A DNA stretch of 64,000 bases from Diphasiastrum complanatum. Taxonomy: Eukaryota > Streptophyta > Lycopodiopsida > Lycopodiales > Lycopodiaceae. Under the pieces are notes generated by a model. That model was not told the DNA's origin, ran no database searches, and saw only the letters and a program-made list of their open reading frames with translations. How positions within the stretch are numbered: the first letter of the stretch is position 1; every line of letters starts with the position of its first letter. The stretch covers positions 26,814,572 to 26,878,571 of the forward strand of contig CM055107.1 of the NCBI GenBank assembly GCA_029204225.1, written 5' to 3'. The translations under genes and the position numbers were made by a program. Shown here one piece after another: positions 1-12,500 of the stretch.

Positions 1-258
1 TATATATATATACCACAATATAATAATATTTTTATTATTTACTATTTTTAAAACAAAATTTTACCTAAACCTACTCGCCCCCCTCGCATTTCCTCTGAAA
101 TTTTTTTGTGCCCTCTCCGCCCTGCCTTCACTACTATTTTTGCCTGCCTGCCATCGATTCCTTGCATCGCCCTTCACCCATGCAACGCCTTACCTTGCAT
201 CTGATTTGCTTCGTCCTGCCTTCGCCCATTTTCAGCGTCTCTCCAACAGTGAACCCTG

Positions 259-1370
259 TTGTTTTTATTTCCAGCATTCCGTCCTTCCAGCTTTAGCTTC
301 ATCTGCATTTTTTCCCTAGTTTTCTCCATCGCAATGGTGCAGTCCGACCTTTCCGGTCTGTGGGACGAGGTGGACGTTGTCAGGCAGGTTGCCGACAAGA
401 CCAACAAGATCGGTCAAAAGGTCGTGCGTTGCCGATACTGCCTAGTCGAATTTGTTGTGTCCCTCACTCGCCTTAAAGGCCACCTGCTCGGTGCATGTGC
501 CAAAAATGGTGGCACCTTAGATGCTGCCCCTTGTGGCAGCATGTTCGTCCCCGACAGGCAGCGAATACTGGACACCTACGGGCCACGTCATGGCGGGGGA
601 GAACACCATTTCGGAGGGCGTTCTCCGGTTTTGCACCGCTCCTAATGTGGTTGACCCAAAGTTGCTGCCTGCTTGGATGGCACGCACGGGGAGAGGGAGT
701 GCATCCTCGTCCCGTCCCATTCCCCCTTATCCCCCTCAGACAGTTCCGCCACACGCACCCCCATCTGCACCCATTCCGGTTGATCCCATCCCCTCGCGTA
801 CGCCAGCTGCCACTGCGGTTCCACCACCACGTCCTGTTGCTCGCACGCCCCCAGTTTACGATTTTCTCATGGACTCTCCGCCACCCGAGCAGGCCCAGGA
901 TGCTACTGACGAGGCCTTCGAGGATGTGGAGGAGATCCCTTCCTCCCTCCCTTCCCATCCAGATGACCTCCCTAGCCAGCAGTTTCATATCCCATGCCAG
1001 ATGTTGCCCCTCCACCAGTGCACCCGACTTACGCTGCTGCACCCATCCCTGCCAGTGCATCCCACTCTCCCCATTCCACGTCTACAGCCGATGCATCCAC
1101 TAGTGCCCAGCCTGTCGCGTCATCGTCCATTCCCGTCACGGTTGGTGCACCATGCTGGAGGTCCACCACCCGTCACCCACTAGGTAGAGCCCTTGTGTAG
1201 CAGACCATTTGCAGCGCGCATCAGCCGCACATGGACAGAGAGGCCACACAGGCCGTGGCCAGTTTGATTTACGAGCTGAACCTACCTTTTGCCATCACCG
1301 ATTCTGAGCCCTTCAGAAGGGCATTCCGCCTTGCACAGTCTGCGCGACTGCTGTCATATTTTTTTTTTTG
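259..1370 (+). pseudogene. hAT-type transposase N-terminal fragment (BED zinc finger), frameshifted
   Basis: The frame opening at 259 (probable transposase start at 334) contains a BED-type zinc finger: CRYC followed by TRLKGHL and a distal Cys, about residues 28-62 of the short protein. This finger is typical of plant hAT transposases. After about position 588 the reading continues in another frame (521-1183) as a Pro-rich linker. A second copy of the same element at 27590-27818 has two extra bases at the equivalent place and stays in frame, so this copy carries a 2-bp deletion. From 1201 a third stretch, ending FAITDSEPFRRAFRLAQSAR, resembles the start of the DUF659 domain that follows the BED finger in hAT proteins. 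The coding then stops at a poly-T run (1363-1371). The catalytic domain is absent, so this is a dead 5' fragment. Confidence 0.7.
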
Positions 1371-1383
1371 AAAGCGTCAACCT

Positions 1384-1646
1384 TCAAGGCAATCGAAGAT
1401 CTAAGGGAGTTGTAACACAGTCCTTGGAAAGGTGCCCCTTCTTCGTGCAAGAGAAGCAAAGTCCATCGCTCTTGGCCTTCTCAAAGTTAGCCCTATCCAC
1501 CTTAGGGCATTTCTTCCTTCTCGCTTGGGAACCAATGTCAAAAAACTTCTCCATCCCCTTCTTCTGAAAGGAACCCAAAAATTTCTTGTCCCTAGGCTCT
1601 TGCGTAGAAGTCTACTACTTCCGATCCAAAGAATGAGTGTCATCAA
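1384..1646 (-). pseudogene. Retrotransposon gag fragment with CCHC zinc knuckle
   Basis: The minus frame encodes a basic peptide with a CX2CX4HX4C knuckle (CFSCTKKGHLSKDC) near its C-terminus, the RNA-binding motif of retroelement Gag proteins. Only about 60-80 codons remain, in overlapping frames. It abuts the truncated hAT fragment on the left. The lineage (Ty3 rather than Ty1) cannot be settled from this length. Confidence 0.6.
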
Positions 1647-3458
1647 AGATTTTTGAAAATCTTACGAGGTTGATTGCGATGCACCTCAAGCTAGTAGTCC
1701 TTCGACAAGCTGAGAATGAATTGTACACTGAGCAAAGTCGGGTCCATGCAATTGGAGAAATGAAAATTGCCTTCGAAAAATCTTGTATAAATACATGAAG
1801 TGGCACTATTTCCATCGTATCATGATCTCAGTTTTGGAGCTACATTTGAGATACATTTTGATATAGAGATTCATTTGAGGCATGCCCATTATTTAGCACT
1901 TTTGTTTCGTTTTTTTTTTAAAGCCAACATTATTGAGGGCAATGTTTTTGAAGTTGGTGTGGGGTGAATTATAGATTGGTAATTACCAAAGCTATTGCTT
2001 GGGGCCATTCTTAGGGTCACTCTAGGGTTAGGGTATAGTTAGGGCACCTTTGACCTAACTTGTGGCACAAACCACCTAGTTTTGTATAAGTAGGAGCATC
2101 ACTGGCCCATCTGTGTAGATTATTAAGTGGTGTATTCCTTTTCTATTGCTTGTAGGGCTTTAGCCATTGGTGATATGTGATCTTTTTAATCATTCTTTAT
2201 GGAAGATAGCTAAAATCGTCTCATGTATTCACTTCATGCTTCATTGGTACTAAAATCTATGATTGAAGATGAAATCTTCTTGTCTATAGGAGCAAGGAAA
2301 GGGTGCATTAGAGGTGAGGTCAGTTTGACTACAATCTCCCAAAAGATCTTGGGTGGAGAATTTCTTGCAATAATCCAATTGTTGGAAAACTCGATTCGCT
2401 TGCACCCACCAATTTTCTGGATCATGATTGCAACATAATTTGATATGCCCTTTAGCAACTTGAAGAGAGAAAGTCAATGACCCTAAAAAGAGATTTCCTC
2501 CAGATGAGATTCCATCGAATGCCTTGAAAATTTTCAAAAATTTGAATTTTTGGAAATAGCCTACTTGATAGCTTAAAGGTCAGTGCATAGTGTAAGGTTC
2601 ATGTAATGGCATCTTCAAGCAAGAAACGTCACAAGCTTTAATATGTGTATTTAAAGCTGGAAAACATTTTCAAGAAAAAGTTTTTGAATACCATGGAAAA
2701 TGGTTTATCACCGAGCTGAGAACACAACATTACGTCAGGTGAATGATGGGCCAAAAGATGAAGATCATACGTCGACATCCAACTCTGTACAATCATTCAA
2801 TAGGCTGATCTCACAGTGACTTACAGGTCCTCCAAACTTACCAAGACACAAGGACACACCATAATGCTCTAACCTTCTTGAATCGTCAATAGTACAGTAT
2901 CTATTTTGGACCTCTAAACCGTAGTTTTAGTTAGTGTTAAGTGACAACTTGAACTCAACACTAACTACAAATACTTCTAAAAGTGCCACATGACCTCAAA
3001 TAATGCTTGGGCCCCACACAATTTGGACATGAGCCTTGAAATGACAATTAATCAATGAATCAAGTAGCACATGTACATGTATAAATGGAAGCACTGTTCA
3101 CCCTATAAGACCGCTCAATGGTAGCACTGGCATGTAAAATATTTCCTCCAATACACAATGTAAAGCATGCATGCTAACAAATTCATATCCCAATCCCATC
3201 AGCAACCCTCAGTGCATCTAAGCATTATCACTGATCCATTAGCCTGGTCTTATTTATAAGCTCATAAAACCTTAGCTATTACCAGAAAATATTTTCCTGC
3301 AGAAGATGTATTATTGACAAGGATTCCAAACTACCAAGAGGAGTTCCTCTGTAACTTGGCTTTAAGCAGCTGCAACAGTTTAGTTGGACATCAGATTATG
3401 CACGACATGAATCTTTCAAATCCTCAATGTTTGAACTTGGAAGGTTTAAAACATGTAC
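1647..3458. other. Intronic or downstream sequence without an identifiable gene
   Basis: No recognisable protein domain was found. The stretch about 1929-1962 (ATTGAGGGCAATGTTT) matches the reverse complement of 6319-6350 inside a Ty3 LTR, so an old LTR scrap lies here. A minus-strand open frame at 2250-2537 (95 codons) matches nothing I recognise. The last coding exon of the NDB gene, expected to encode about 28 residues including a KQVSWRTR-like string, was looked for on the minus strand and not seen. It is probably left of the window. Confidence 0.4.
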
Positions 3459-3578
3459 CTTAGATAAACTGAATACCATAGCCACATAGTGCTTCGACCA
3501 ATAGAGACCCAGTCTCCTGGCAATTCTGCAGCAGCCTGTTCTCCACCAAGAGGTGCAAACTGCCCTAGGTGTCTGTAT
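3459..3578 (-). CDS. NDB: NDB exon 9: ubiquinone or membrane-binding C-terminal region
   Basis: Completes Gln557 and covers residues 558-596 plus two bases. It begins [20 protein letters not shown] and ends [19 protein letters not shown]. The donor CTAAG|GTACAT leaves phase 2. One further exon encoding the basic C-terminus is expected downstream but was not found. Confidence 0.92.
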
Positions 3579-6500
3579 CTGAAAACATACAGCCGATGGG
3601 TAAGCAAACCAAGCAAGCCAATTAACTCTATGCTGTCATCAACATTTATAAAAACATGTACATCTTCTTAAACATTGTAGTTATCTCAATGATTAGCTCA
3701 AACAGAACCTGCATGTATACTAATCCTGCTGAAGGATACCATGTCATTAAGTGATCTGGGGAACTCTCATTTGATGTGGAAGAGCAAAATTACTTATATA
3801 TCCAGGTTCTTAATGCAGTGAAAGATAAGCTTGTAACTGATTATTTTTTCTATTCCTAAACCATTACAGTCAGAGAGATTAGTATTAGGGCAAAGCACAT
3901 GTCTGTGTGTCAAACAATGTGATTACAATATTTATAGTCAATAAGATGACTCATGTACCAATGACAAACTCTTCAACACTGAATATATATGGTTAAAGAG
4001 CTGAAAATGCATTTCTATGTCTAACTTATAGCATGTAGGAGTTGCTGGAATCCTCCTTATGAATATGTTTCACGTGGGAATTCCCTACATGTTGAAATTT
4101 ACCAAACAGCTGAATTTTTTTTTTCTGCCATCAACAAAGGGTAAATGCTTGGAGGTTCTTCAAACGAAAATTTTGAGACTTCAGGGTTTAAGGCCAAAGG
4201 AAAAGCAGCATAGGCTGGGTTTGGTTGAAATCATATACTAAGTAATGCGCAAGTGCAGCATAGCGTAGTTTTTTCTGTTACAAAAATGCATCCATTCATT
4301 TAACCCAAAAGGTTTCCACTCTATCTCATTTGTCAATCCAAAAATCTACTAACTTTTATAATGCACCATCAGTTTTAAGGAGTAAAACACCAAGCTATAT
4401 AGTCATGGCCTCTCCAATAGTTCTTCTTTTGATGACAGTAATCTTGAAGAGTCTCCTGGTTCAGTATAAGAATATTTCATGTACAGAAGATTAGAAAACA
4501 ATCCAATAATGGCAAGTAGAAAACATACTGAAATGGCTTGAAGCGATGACGCCCAGATCCTCTGACACGTAGAGGACCTTCTTCTGCCTCACCTATTTCT
4601 AACTGATTAAAGCACTTGGCCAAGTATTCTCCTTGCTGAGCAGCAACCTGAACAGCAAGAGAATAACAAAAAGCTTAATCTTCTAGATATTAAGTAGGCT
4701 GGACTTTTTCCCTTTGCTATAAGTCAGACACCAAGGGAGAACATGCTCCACATTAACAAGAATACATGGAACTTACCTGTCCAGAATACATTAGCATACT
4801 ACGTGAAGATAGCAAATAAGAAGACCAATTTGTTTCACAGACAGAGTTCACTTACAAAACCCAAAACCTGTCCATCAGTACATGATTGACTTTATGCTAC
4901 AACTAGCAACTGAATAAGGTTTGGGAACATCTAGTAGGACGCTAGAAGTTATTGCGTGTTGCCGTTTCATCTTCGCCCACAGATATGATGTCAAATATTA
5001 ATATAGCACAAATTCGAGAAAATATAGTGCTATTTACCACTAGGTGGTATTATTGGCTCTAGAGATGAATGAGGTGATTCTTCTCATTTGACAGCTAATT
5101 ATTTTGAAGTCAACTTGAGTCCCTTGACGGAGACTCATACCTACAGTTTCTTTGGTAAAGGGACTATGATTCTCAGAGACTATTGAAAAGTGCATGTAGG
5201 TGGTTGAGGTGATGTAGATTGTGTTTCCTCATGCCTACAGAAATGCCTACCATGTTTTTTATGGCCGTTACAGCACATACATGAAGTTATGAATGTGGTG
5301 CTCTCTTTTGGTGTTTTTCTTAGCCTTTCTTGTGAAATGAGCCGTAGATATCAGATTGAGGTGCCGTAAAATGCTACACTATCTTTCTTGATGCCTACAA
5401 GAATGCCAGGAATGTCAATTTTGGCCCTTACGGTGCATACTTATGAATGTGATGCTTGCTTTTTGTGGGGAATTGACATGTCGTAAGATGCTACATTGTT
5501 TTTCTTAATGCCTAGAAGAAGGGTGTGGTTTTGAGTTCACAGGTTCACTTACCAGGGTCAGGGCCCACTTGTTGCGATTGACTAGGCCAGATGGAAGGGT
5601 CATGGGTATCAAAATGTGCAACGTTATTTCAAATGTTGAGGTAGAGAGGCTACAAGAGACACATGGACATGATGGGTCGTCCAGCCAACCACTGAGACCA
5701 GCTATTGCACACAAGCTCCAAAACCTTAAGTAAATACGTTGAAATACCCAACAAATTCGTCACTTTATTAATCTCAAGAAAATGTACATATACCAACAAG
5801 CAAACATGAGAGCTCTGTTGCAAGTCTCCTCCCAACCAGAGCTGCATAGGATGGAAATGCCTAGCAAGGCTCACACTATGGCGACGTCGACACATGCAAA
5901 TTCTATGGACAGACAACACTTGGAACTTGGCAGTACCTTGACTACTATGAACAGATTCAAAGATAATGATAGCATAAAACAGCAAAAGTCATTCACATAG
6001 CATTCTCCAACTAAGAAAATTGTATGAATATCAATGGTCGCCGATAGCTCAGGTAGATCTACAACTAAGACTCCAAAATAGTACAACTCCCGTATAAGAA
6101 GCTCAAGACTCAAAAATCAAAACTATGTGGCTATTTATAGTGGACAAATCCTACCTCCCTTCATATTGATTTGGAGGGCAGGTGAAATTCAATAATTAGG
6201 GCCAGATAGAAAACCATGTAATAGTATTTCTAGGCCTATCAAATGTAATATAAAATGTGCGTCCACTAATAATGGTCAAAATTGGAGAAGTATAGACTAT
6301 AATGCGTGTCCATAACATCCCCCTCTTCTAAAACATTGCCCTCAATGTGGGCGAAAATTTGAACTACTAGAGCTACTTAGTATCGTTGTATTGTCGTTTT
6401 CGTCCTTGAGTTATACATTTCATGCTAGTGGTGTCAGTCCAAAAGTTGGATCCCCTACAACCGCGGAGAGAATTATTAATCTTAATTCTAGTAGACGTAC

Positions 6501-9500
6501 AGACCATATCAATAGGTAAGTAATGTCGGATGTCTGGCAACTGAGGGATCATCATCAACTAGTAATGAAGAATCAATAGTAGGAGCATCAAGAGCATTGG
6601 GACCACTAATATCAGGTAGATCAGTAGGAGGAACCGGGTCACTGCTTGTGATGCACCAATCCAAGCTTGGGACAAATGTCCACTCTGGTCACTAGGCTTC
6701 GTCGATACTTGGCCTCAGGCCCTCTGGCCATGCTGAGGTCATGCTAGAGCAAGACTGGACTCTAACAATCCTTCCCTCTTCTGGCAAGGCATTGGTCCTC
6801 GATGACAAAACTCTGGGTAAGACTTCTGCAAACATTGTCGTGTCTCCTAGGTAGCATCCGACAAAGGATGCCCTTTCCACTCACTAGATACTCTTGGAGG
6901 AGACGATTCTGCAATCGTCGCTCCCTCTGATCTAGAACTTTCTTTGGCAAATAACCTGTGGTATCTTTCTCCTCAAGAGACACAAGATCTTCTACGAGGT
7001 TATCACAATCATGCAAACGTCACTTGAGTCTGCTAACATGAAACACTGGATGCACCTTGCATCCCAATGGTAGCTATAGCTTATAAGCTACTTGGCCAAC
7101 TTTCTTAATAGTTAACCATGGTCCACAATACCTATGAGATATCTTGGTACACCTTCATGTGCGTAGCACCTTCGACTTGGAAGGGACTAGTAAATATACC
7201 CAATCTTCAGTCTCAAACTCCTGATATGTATGGTTCTCACGAGCGTAGCTTTCTACCCTAGCCATTGCCTTAGATAGATTAGCTCATGCCGTTTCTAGCC
7301 TCTGCTGCATCTACATTAAAAACTCCGCAACGCTAGGCACCTTTTGCGGAATCCCTATGGTTATTGGGCTAGTTGGCCTATAACATAGTTGAGCTCAAAA
7401 GGGCACAATCCTATGGACACATGTCTCTTATCATTATACACAAACTCTACTAAGGGTAAGTGCTTCACCCAGTCTATCTGTGATCCACTAACATATGCAA
7501 GAAGCATGTCTTCCAAGATTTGATTAACCCTCTCTGTCTGGCCAACCATTTGAGGATGCTCCATATTACTCATCCGCAACTGTGTTCCCAACTTGGCAAA
7601 CACCTTTGTCTAGAAATTACCCATAAACTTGGAATCCCTGTGAGACACAATGGACTTTGGAAGTCCATGCAACCTGATCACATTTTGGATAAGCAGCTCA
7701 GCTATTTGCGAGGCTGTGACCTTCTTGGTCATTGCAATGAAATGGGCCATCTTGGAAAACATGTCTACCACTACCATGATGGAGTTATAACTTATACCTA
7801 GCTTGGGTCCTAGATAGACCAACAATAAAATCCATAGAGATGCTTTCCCACCCCTATAGGTATCTCAAGTGGATGCAACAAGCACCTCTCTCGGCCTTGT
7901 TCACTTGACAAGCCGTGCAACGTTGGACGTACTCTCTTATTTCTCGCTATAGTCGCGGCCAGAAATAATGCCTTCTTACAAGCTGACTAGTCTTATCAAT
8001 ACGAGGTGCCCTGCACAGGGACTATCATGGCATTCATAAAGTATCTTATGACGAAGATCCTTCACATCTGGCACAAATACCTTTTCATTTCTCAACAACA
8101 TACCTTCCTTCACTGTGTATGTTAGATATGTACTGGTATGTGCCTCTACAGAAGCGATAGGCGAAGTTGACTCTTCCATTTGGTTGACTATCTTGTATGC
8201 ATCAGGCCACACACGCTAACAATGTGGGTCATGTTGCTAAGCCTTCTTGATCTCCTCCATGAGATCACTATCAACTAAAGGAAAGCTCATTTTATGCAGT
8301 ATCTACGATGGTGCATCAGTGACCACATTTTTCTTCCCTCTTTGGAAGCTAATTTCCAAATGCAATTCCTCCATCAGCTCGGCCCACCGAGCTTGGCGGC
8401 CCTTCAAATTTGGAAATACCGTATGATGGTTTGTGTACACATAAAACTTGGAACCATACAAATAATGTCGCCACACCTTGAGTGCATGTATGATCACATA
8501 CAGCTCCTGCTCGTGTGTGACATATCTCTATTGAGCTGGCGTCAACTTTTTACTCTCAAAGGCTATTGGTCTACCCTCTTGGCTCAACACTACACCTACA
8601 ACAATGCCACTTGCATCCATCTCTAGGTCAAATGGTTTCTAGGTATCAAAAATTTTGAGGACTAGAGCCGTGCCCATCGACTCCAGTCATGAATGAACGT
8701 TTTATGAAAACTCGGTATATGTTGTGGTTGCAGGTGAACCTTGACTCCTGCATGCTCAACACGAAGGCCATCGTTCCTTGAGCACCTCCTACACAGTCCG
8801 ATGCTGAGGATGGTATCTTTCGGGAGCTGCACAAATAAACGGATGTTGAGGCCACTCTGCATGATGCCACTAGAGAGCAATTGAGACAAGATATGGAGGA
8901 GGAGGAGGCTGAGGAGGGTTCATGGGAGGAGAGGGGGGATTACTTGATAGATTATGAGGAGTGGATGGATGAGGAAGAGGGGGGGTGGGGGGGATGGGGG
9001 TTTGACATGGAGCAATTGTTGGTGGACCCCAATGCAGAGACATAGGAGGAGCCACATTTTCCTCCGATTAGGCCTGGGGGGCACCCTACAGATACTATGA
9101 GAGGGGACTTGGATTCGCTCTATGTAGAGAGGAGCAGGGCATCACAGGCAGTTGCACATCATGTGTCCTCTAGGCTTTCGCAGGGTGCAGGACCTGGGAC
9201 TGGAGTGGGGGGATTGGCAACCAGGTGGGTGAAGGAGGGAGAGGAAGAGGTGAGAGGGAGAGTGTTGCACACAGCTCACAAACCCTAAGTAAATACACAG
9301 AATTACCCAACAAATCCGTCACTTTATTAACCTCAAGCAAATGTACATAGATCAACAAGCAAACATGAGAGCTCTGCTGCAAGTCTCCTCCCAACCATAG
9401 CTGCATAGGAATACCATAATCATAATCATAATGAGGAATGCCTGACAAGGCTCACCCTATATCCCCTCAAGCACCCCTTAACCCTGACACATCCTAACGT

Positions 9501-12500
9501 CGACACATGGCAAACTCCATGCATAGCCGACACTTGCCACTTGGCAGTACCCTGACACATAGGCAAGCTAGTAGGTGGACAGTCTGACACGTGTCACTCA
9601 TGCATTGGACCAAGTGTCCCAATGAGCATATGACACATGTCCTATTGACCCGTCCATTGACCGTCTGACAAGTGTCACTCATGCACTGGACCAAGTGTCC
9701 CAGTGAGCATGTGACACGTGTCACGTTGACCAGTCAACCCTTCCTACTTTTTAGGAGGTCAGTCCAGCAGACTCTCATGAGACCCAGTACCCCCTTGGCC
9801 ATCTCGTATTTAGTCACTATAACAAATATTTACATTGCAATTTACAATCGTCTCCACAGGCCGGTGACTTAGCCATTTACAATTTAATAATTACAATTTA
9901 CCATACATTGGGCAAAGGGATTCAAAGTACATGTGACATCCCTTCCCTCCTCAGATGACATCGTCCTCGATGGCAAAGTCTGGATACTGTGCATGCAACC
10001 CATGCGCGGTCTCCCAGGTAGCATCACTGAGAGGTCGTCCATGCCATGCAACCAAGTACTCACGGAGCAAACGATTCCGCAACCGTCTATGCCTCCGGTC
10101 CAATACTCTCGCTGGTCCATGCATCACTTCCCCATGCTCCTGAAACAATACAAGGCCATTAGCCAACAAGTTATCACCATCATGTAAAACCTTCTTTAAG
10201 CGTGAAACATGAAAAACAGGATGAACCTTACAACCAACAGGCAAATCCAATTCATAAGCAACGCTATTAATCTTTTTAACAATTTTCCAAGGTCCACAAT
10301 ATCTAGGTGACAACTTATAACACTTCCCTGTCTTTAGGGTTTTCGAGTCCTTTGGAATCCTGAGAAATACCATATCTCCTTCCTCGAACTCTCTTGGCGT
10401 ACGATCCAGATCAACATATGTCTTTGCCCGATCCATCGCCGCTTTTACATTTTCCTTAGCTAACTCCAACATCTGTTGCATGTGAGTTAGAAATTCCATA
10501 GCACTAGGTGTCTTATGAGGCATACCTATAGTAACTGGAGTGGCTGGTCTAAAACCATAATTTAGCTCGAAAGGACTCATCTTCGTAGATGCATTCTTTT
10601 TATCATTATAGGCAAACTCCAACAATGGTAGGTAACGTTCCCATTGCATTTGCCTTTCACTCACATACGCCCTACGCATGTCTTCCAAGGTTTGGTTAAC
10701 TCTCTCAGTCTGCCCATCTGTTTCAGGATGATCAGAACTACTCATTCCCAACTGCACCTCTAACTTCTCAAATACTGCAGTCCAAAAATTGCCAGTAAAA
10801 CGAGAATCCCTGTCAGACACAATGGATCTAGGTAATCCATGAAGTCTGAATACATGCTATATAAACAAATCAGCCGTACCAGGTGCATCAATCTTATTAC
10901 TAGTTGGGATAAAATGAGCCATTTTCATGAGTCTGTCAACCACAACTAGGATAGCATTATGTTGCTACTGCGTATGCGGTAAACATGTAATAAAGTCCAT
11001 GGAAATACTCTCCCATCTCCCTTCTGGTATAGGTAACGGGCGTAATAATCCAGGCACTTTAATCCTTTCAGCCTTATTAACTTGACACTTAAAACAATGT
11101 GTCACATAATGGTTTACTTCTTTCTTAAGTCTCGACCACCAAAAGTTACGTCGTATCAACTCATAGGTCCTATCCACACCAGGATGACCAGCACTAGGGC
11201 TATCGTGACAGAGATGCAAGATCCTCTTTCGCAGCACCTCACAAGCTGGAATAAGAGCCTTGCCATTTCTCATCACTATTCCATCTTCTATGGAATACTT
11301 AAGATAAGTGCGAACCAAGGTAGAAGAGCTCTCCTTTTGAGACTCTGCATGGCCATGACTCACCTCCTGTTCCACTTTCTTACAGTGAGGATCTTCCTGC
11401 TGAGCCTTTCTTATCTCAGACAGTAAGTCATTTTCAATGACTACAAATGACATCTGATACACCACACGAGATAGTGCATCTGCCACACGGTTCTCGGCAC
11501 CTTTCTTGTACCGAATCTCCATTAGGAATTCCTGCATGAGCTCAGACCATCTGGCTTGCCGGCCTCAAAGGTCTGGCTGCTTACAAAAGTATCTCAAGGT
11601 ATCATGATCAGTGAATACCTCAAATTCCGATCCATACAAATAATGCCTCCATGCCTTTAACGCATGAACTATGGCATACAACTCCTTCTCATGAGTTGGA
11701 TAATTTTCCTGAGCAGGGTTGAGCTTCTTGCTCTCAAAAGCCACATGCCTACCCTCTTGCATCAGAACAGCTCCCACAGTAATGTCACTCGCATCCGTAT
11801 CTATAACATAGGGCTTTTGAGGGTCTACAATTTTTAAAGTGATGCACTCAACAATAGCTTGCTTCAACTGATCAAAGCTTGCTTGCTGCAGTTCAGTCCA
11901 CTCACCAAATTTAGATTTTTGAGTCAAATCAGTCAAAGGTGCTACAATATAGGAGTATTTCTTAACATATTTTCTATAGAATGCTGCCAATCCAAGAAAA
12001 GAACAGACTCCTGTCAAATCAGCTGGCACAGGCCACGCAACGATCACAACAACCTTCTTAGGATCTGGCCTTACTCCATCAGCAGACACTACATGACCAA
12101 GATACTCAATCTCTTTTTTAAACAATTCACTTTTTTTACTATTGGCAAACAAAGTGTTCTCCCTCAAAGTAGACAACACAGTCCTAAGGTGAGCCATATG
12201 CTTGACCCCACCTGCACTGTAAGTCAGAATGTCATCAACAAAGTTCACAACAAATTTACCCATATACGGTCTGAGCACATCATTCATCATCATCATGAAT
12301 GTAGCTGGGGCATTAGTCAATCCAAATGGCATCACAAGATACTCATAGTGACCGAACCGAGTTCTGAAGGCAGTCTTGTGTACATCCTCTTCACGAACTC
12401 TAACCTGATGGTATCCACTCTTCAGGTCTATTTTACTGAACACAGTGGCACCTGACAAGGCATCAAGCAAATCATCTATATGTGGCATAGGATATCGATG

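Noticed and set aside
1-3458. Last exon of the NDB gene
   Set aside because: No minus-strand match to the expected basic C-terminal string after an acceptor was found by eye. It is more likely left of the window.
11859-12455. 198-codon plus-strand frame across the chromovirus RT region
   Set aside because: Shadow of the minus-strand RT, which shows all catalytic motifs. The plus frame has no recognisable homology.
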